In this document: in pieces, positions 6,084 to 6,402 of the stretch
How positions within the stretch are numbered: the stretch's first letter is position 1
Layout of the letters: each line of letters opens with the position of its first letter
Source: Methanobacterium sp.
GTDB taxonomy: Archaea > Methanobacteriota > Methanobacteria > Methanobacteriales > Methanobacteriaceae
Length of the DNA stretch: 6,402 bases
NCBI GenBank assembly: GCA_021372715.1
Contig: JAJFTX010000183.1
Location: 1-6,402, forward strand
Reading direction: 5' to 3'
Notes under the pieces: model-generated
Database searches by the model: none
What the model saw: the letters and a program-made list of their open reading frames with translations, nothing else
Told to the model about the DNA's origin: nothing
Position numbers and translations under genes: made by a program

Positions 6084-6329
6084 CTAAACCCTACTTTTTA
6101 TATACCCACCTATCCATCCGCATACCGCACCGTTGATAACTCCTAATAGGGTGTAGGGTATTAGGTAGAGATATGAGCCAGTTATTAGACTACTTAATAG
6201 GTAAGAAATTGCACCTATCACCGCAGCGTTTTTTGCGCCAATTATACTATTATTGAATAGGTAGCCCACGGTGATTAGTAAAAGAAAGGTTAATAGAATG
6301 AAAATAAAACAAAATAAGGTATCATTCAA
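6084..6329 (-). CDS. Small multi-pass membrane protein, function unknown
   Basis: An 81-residue, very hydrophobic protein with about three membrane segments (5-25, 33-52 and 54-76) and a basic tail (KSRV). The last segment is glycine-patterned (G63, G67, G71, G74, G75), which favours tight helix packing. This resembles the small DUF5518-type membrane proteins common in Methanobacteriales, but I cannot confirm the family from motifs alone. The start is the weak point: TTG at 6329 has no Shine-Dalgarno site and lies inside a plus-strand reading frame that begins at 6298. An internal GTG at 6269 would remove the overlap but cut off most of the first membrane segment. It converges on the surface-protein gene, with 82 bases between their stop codons. 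Confidence 0.65.
   Translation of the reverse strand: MNDTLFCFIFILLTFLLLITVGYLFNNSIIGAKNAAVIGAISYLLSSLITGSYLYLIPYTLLGVINGAVCGWIGGYIKSRV
6285..6290 (+). promoter_or_regulatory. Shine-Dalgarno site of the right-edge gene
   Basis: AAAGGT lies seven bases before the ATG at 6298. A TATA-like ATTATACT at 6242-6249 would start transcription near 6273 and give a short leader containing this site. Both lie inside the opposing small membrane gene. Confidence 0.4.
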
Positions 6330-6402
6330 TGAATCTGATTTAAAGAAAATACCAAACCTACCAGAACAAGTAACCTTTCACGGAAAAGTAGGATCATGGT
6401 AC
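6298..6402 (+). CDS. Partial CDS, N-terminus of an unrecognised protein
   Basis: An ATG-started frame stays open for 35 codons to the window edge. It begins MKIKQNKVSFNESDLKKIP and continues with a PEQVTFHGKVGSWY stretch. The amino acid mix is that of an ordinary soluble protein: charged N-terminus, then alternating hydrophobic residues. There is no signal peptide or membrane segment. A Shine-Dalgarno site (AAAGGT) and a TATA-like element sit at suitable distances. It overlaps the first 32 bases of the opposing small membrane gene head-to-head. I do not recognise the family; too little is visible to say more. Confidence 0.5.
   Translation, partial: MKIKQNKVSFNESDLKKIPNLPEQVTFHGKVGSWY

Noticed and set aside
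1..6402. Mobile elements, CRISPR arrays or defence systems
   Set aside because: No transposase, integrase, terminal inverted repeats, regular spaced repeats, nuclease or restriction-like genes were seen on either strand.

Overview
The window looks like a chromosomal stretch from a methanogenic archaeon, most likely a mesophilic Methanobacterium-like member of the Methanobacteriales. The DNA is AT-rich, TATA-like boxes rather than bacterial -35/-10 promoters precede genes, Shine-Dalgarno sites are of the GGTG / AGGAGGTGA type, oligo-T tracts follow genes, and the protein types fit: a multi-PAS/GAF HisKA_2 sensor kinase, methanogen-style zinc ribbons, and a secreted protein ending in an MQ-x-TG-x-P / membrane segment / basic tail. 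This assignment is inference; no rRNA or marker gene is present.

Layout, left to right. Positions 1-2873 (minus strand) hold most of a very large soluble hybrid sensor kinase with an N-terminal receiver, three PAS and two GAF domains, and a C-terminal HisKA_2 kinase cut off by the window edge inside the ATPase domain. Positions 2874-3137 are an AT-rich spacer with the kinase promoter and one doubtful plus-strand microORF. Positions 3138-4412 (minus) encode a complete 424-residue APC-family amino acid permease. Positions 4413-4668 are a divergent promoter region. Positions 4669-4877 (plus) hold a double zinc-ribbon protein split by a -1 frame change: a 40-residue ORF with the first ribbon, then a second ribbon that has no start codon of its own. 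Positions 4878-5359 are a gene-free AT-rich region with T-tract terminators, a candidate promoter and a long leader. Positions 5360-6001 (plus) encode a complete secreted, membrane-anchored surface protein with a near-perfect ribosome binding site. Positions 6084-6329 (minus) encode a small membrane protein convergent with it, and at 6298-6402 (plus) a further gene starts head-to-head with the small membrane gene and runs off the window.

The genes do not form an obvious pathway. The kinase and permease share a strand but are 264 bases apart and each has a plausible promoter, so an operon is not supported. No mobile element, CRISPR array, defence island, tRNA or rRNA was seen. The points most worth checking are the frame-split zinc-ribbon gene, the surface protein's sorting-signal-like C-terminus with its adjacent Cys/His cluster, the Cys-rich PAS domain of the kinase, and the overlapping divergent starts at the right edge.
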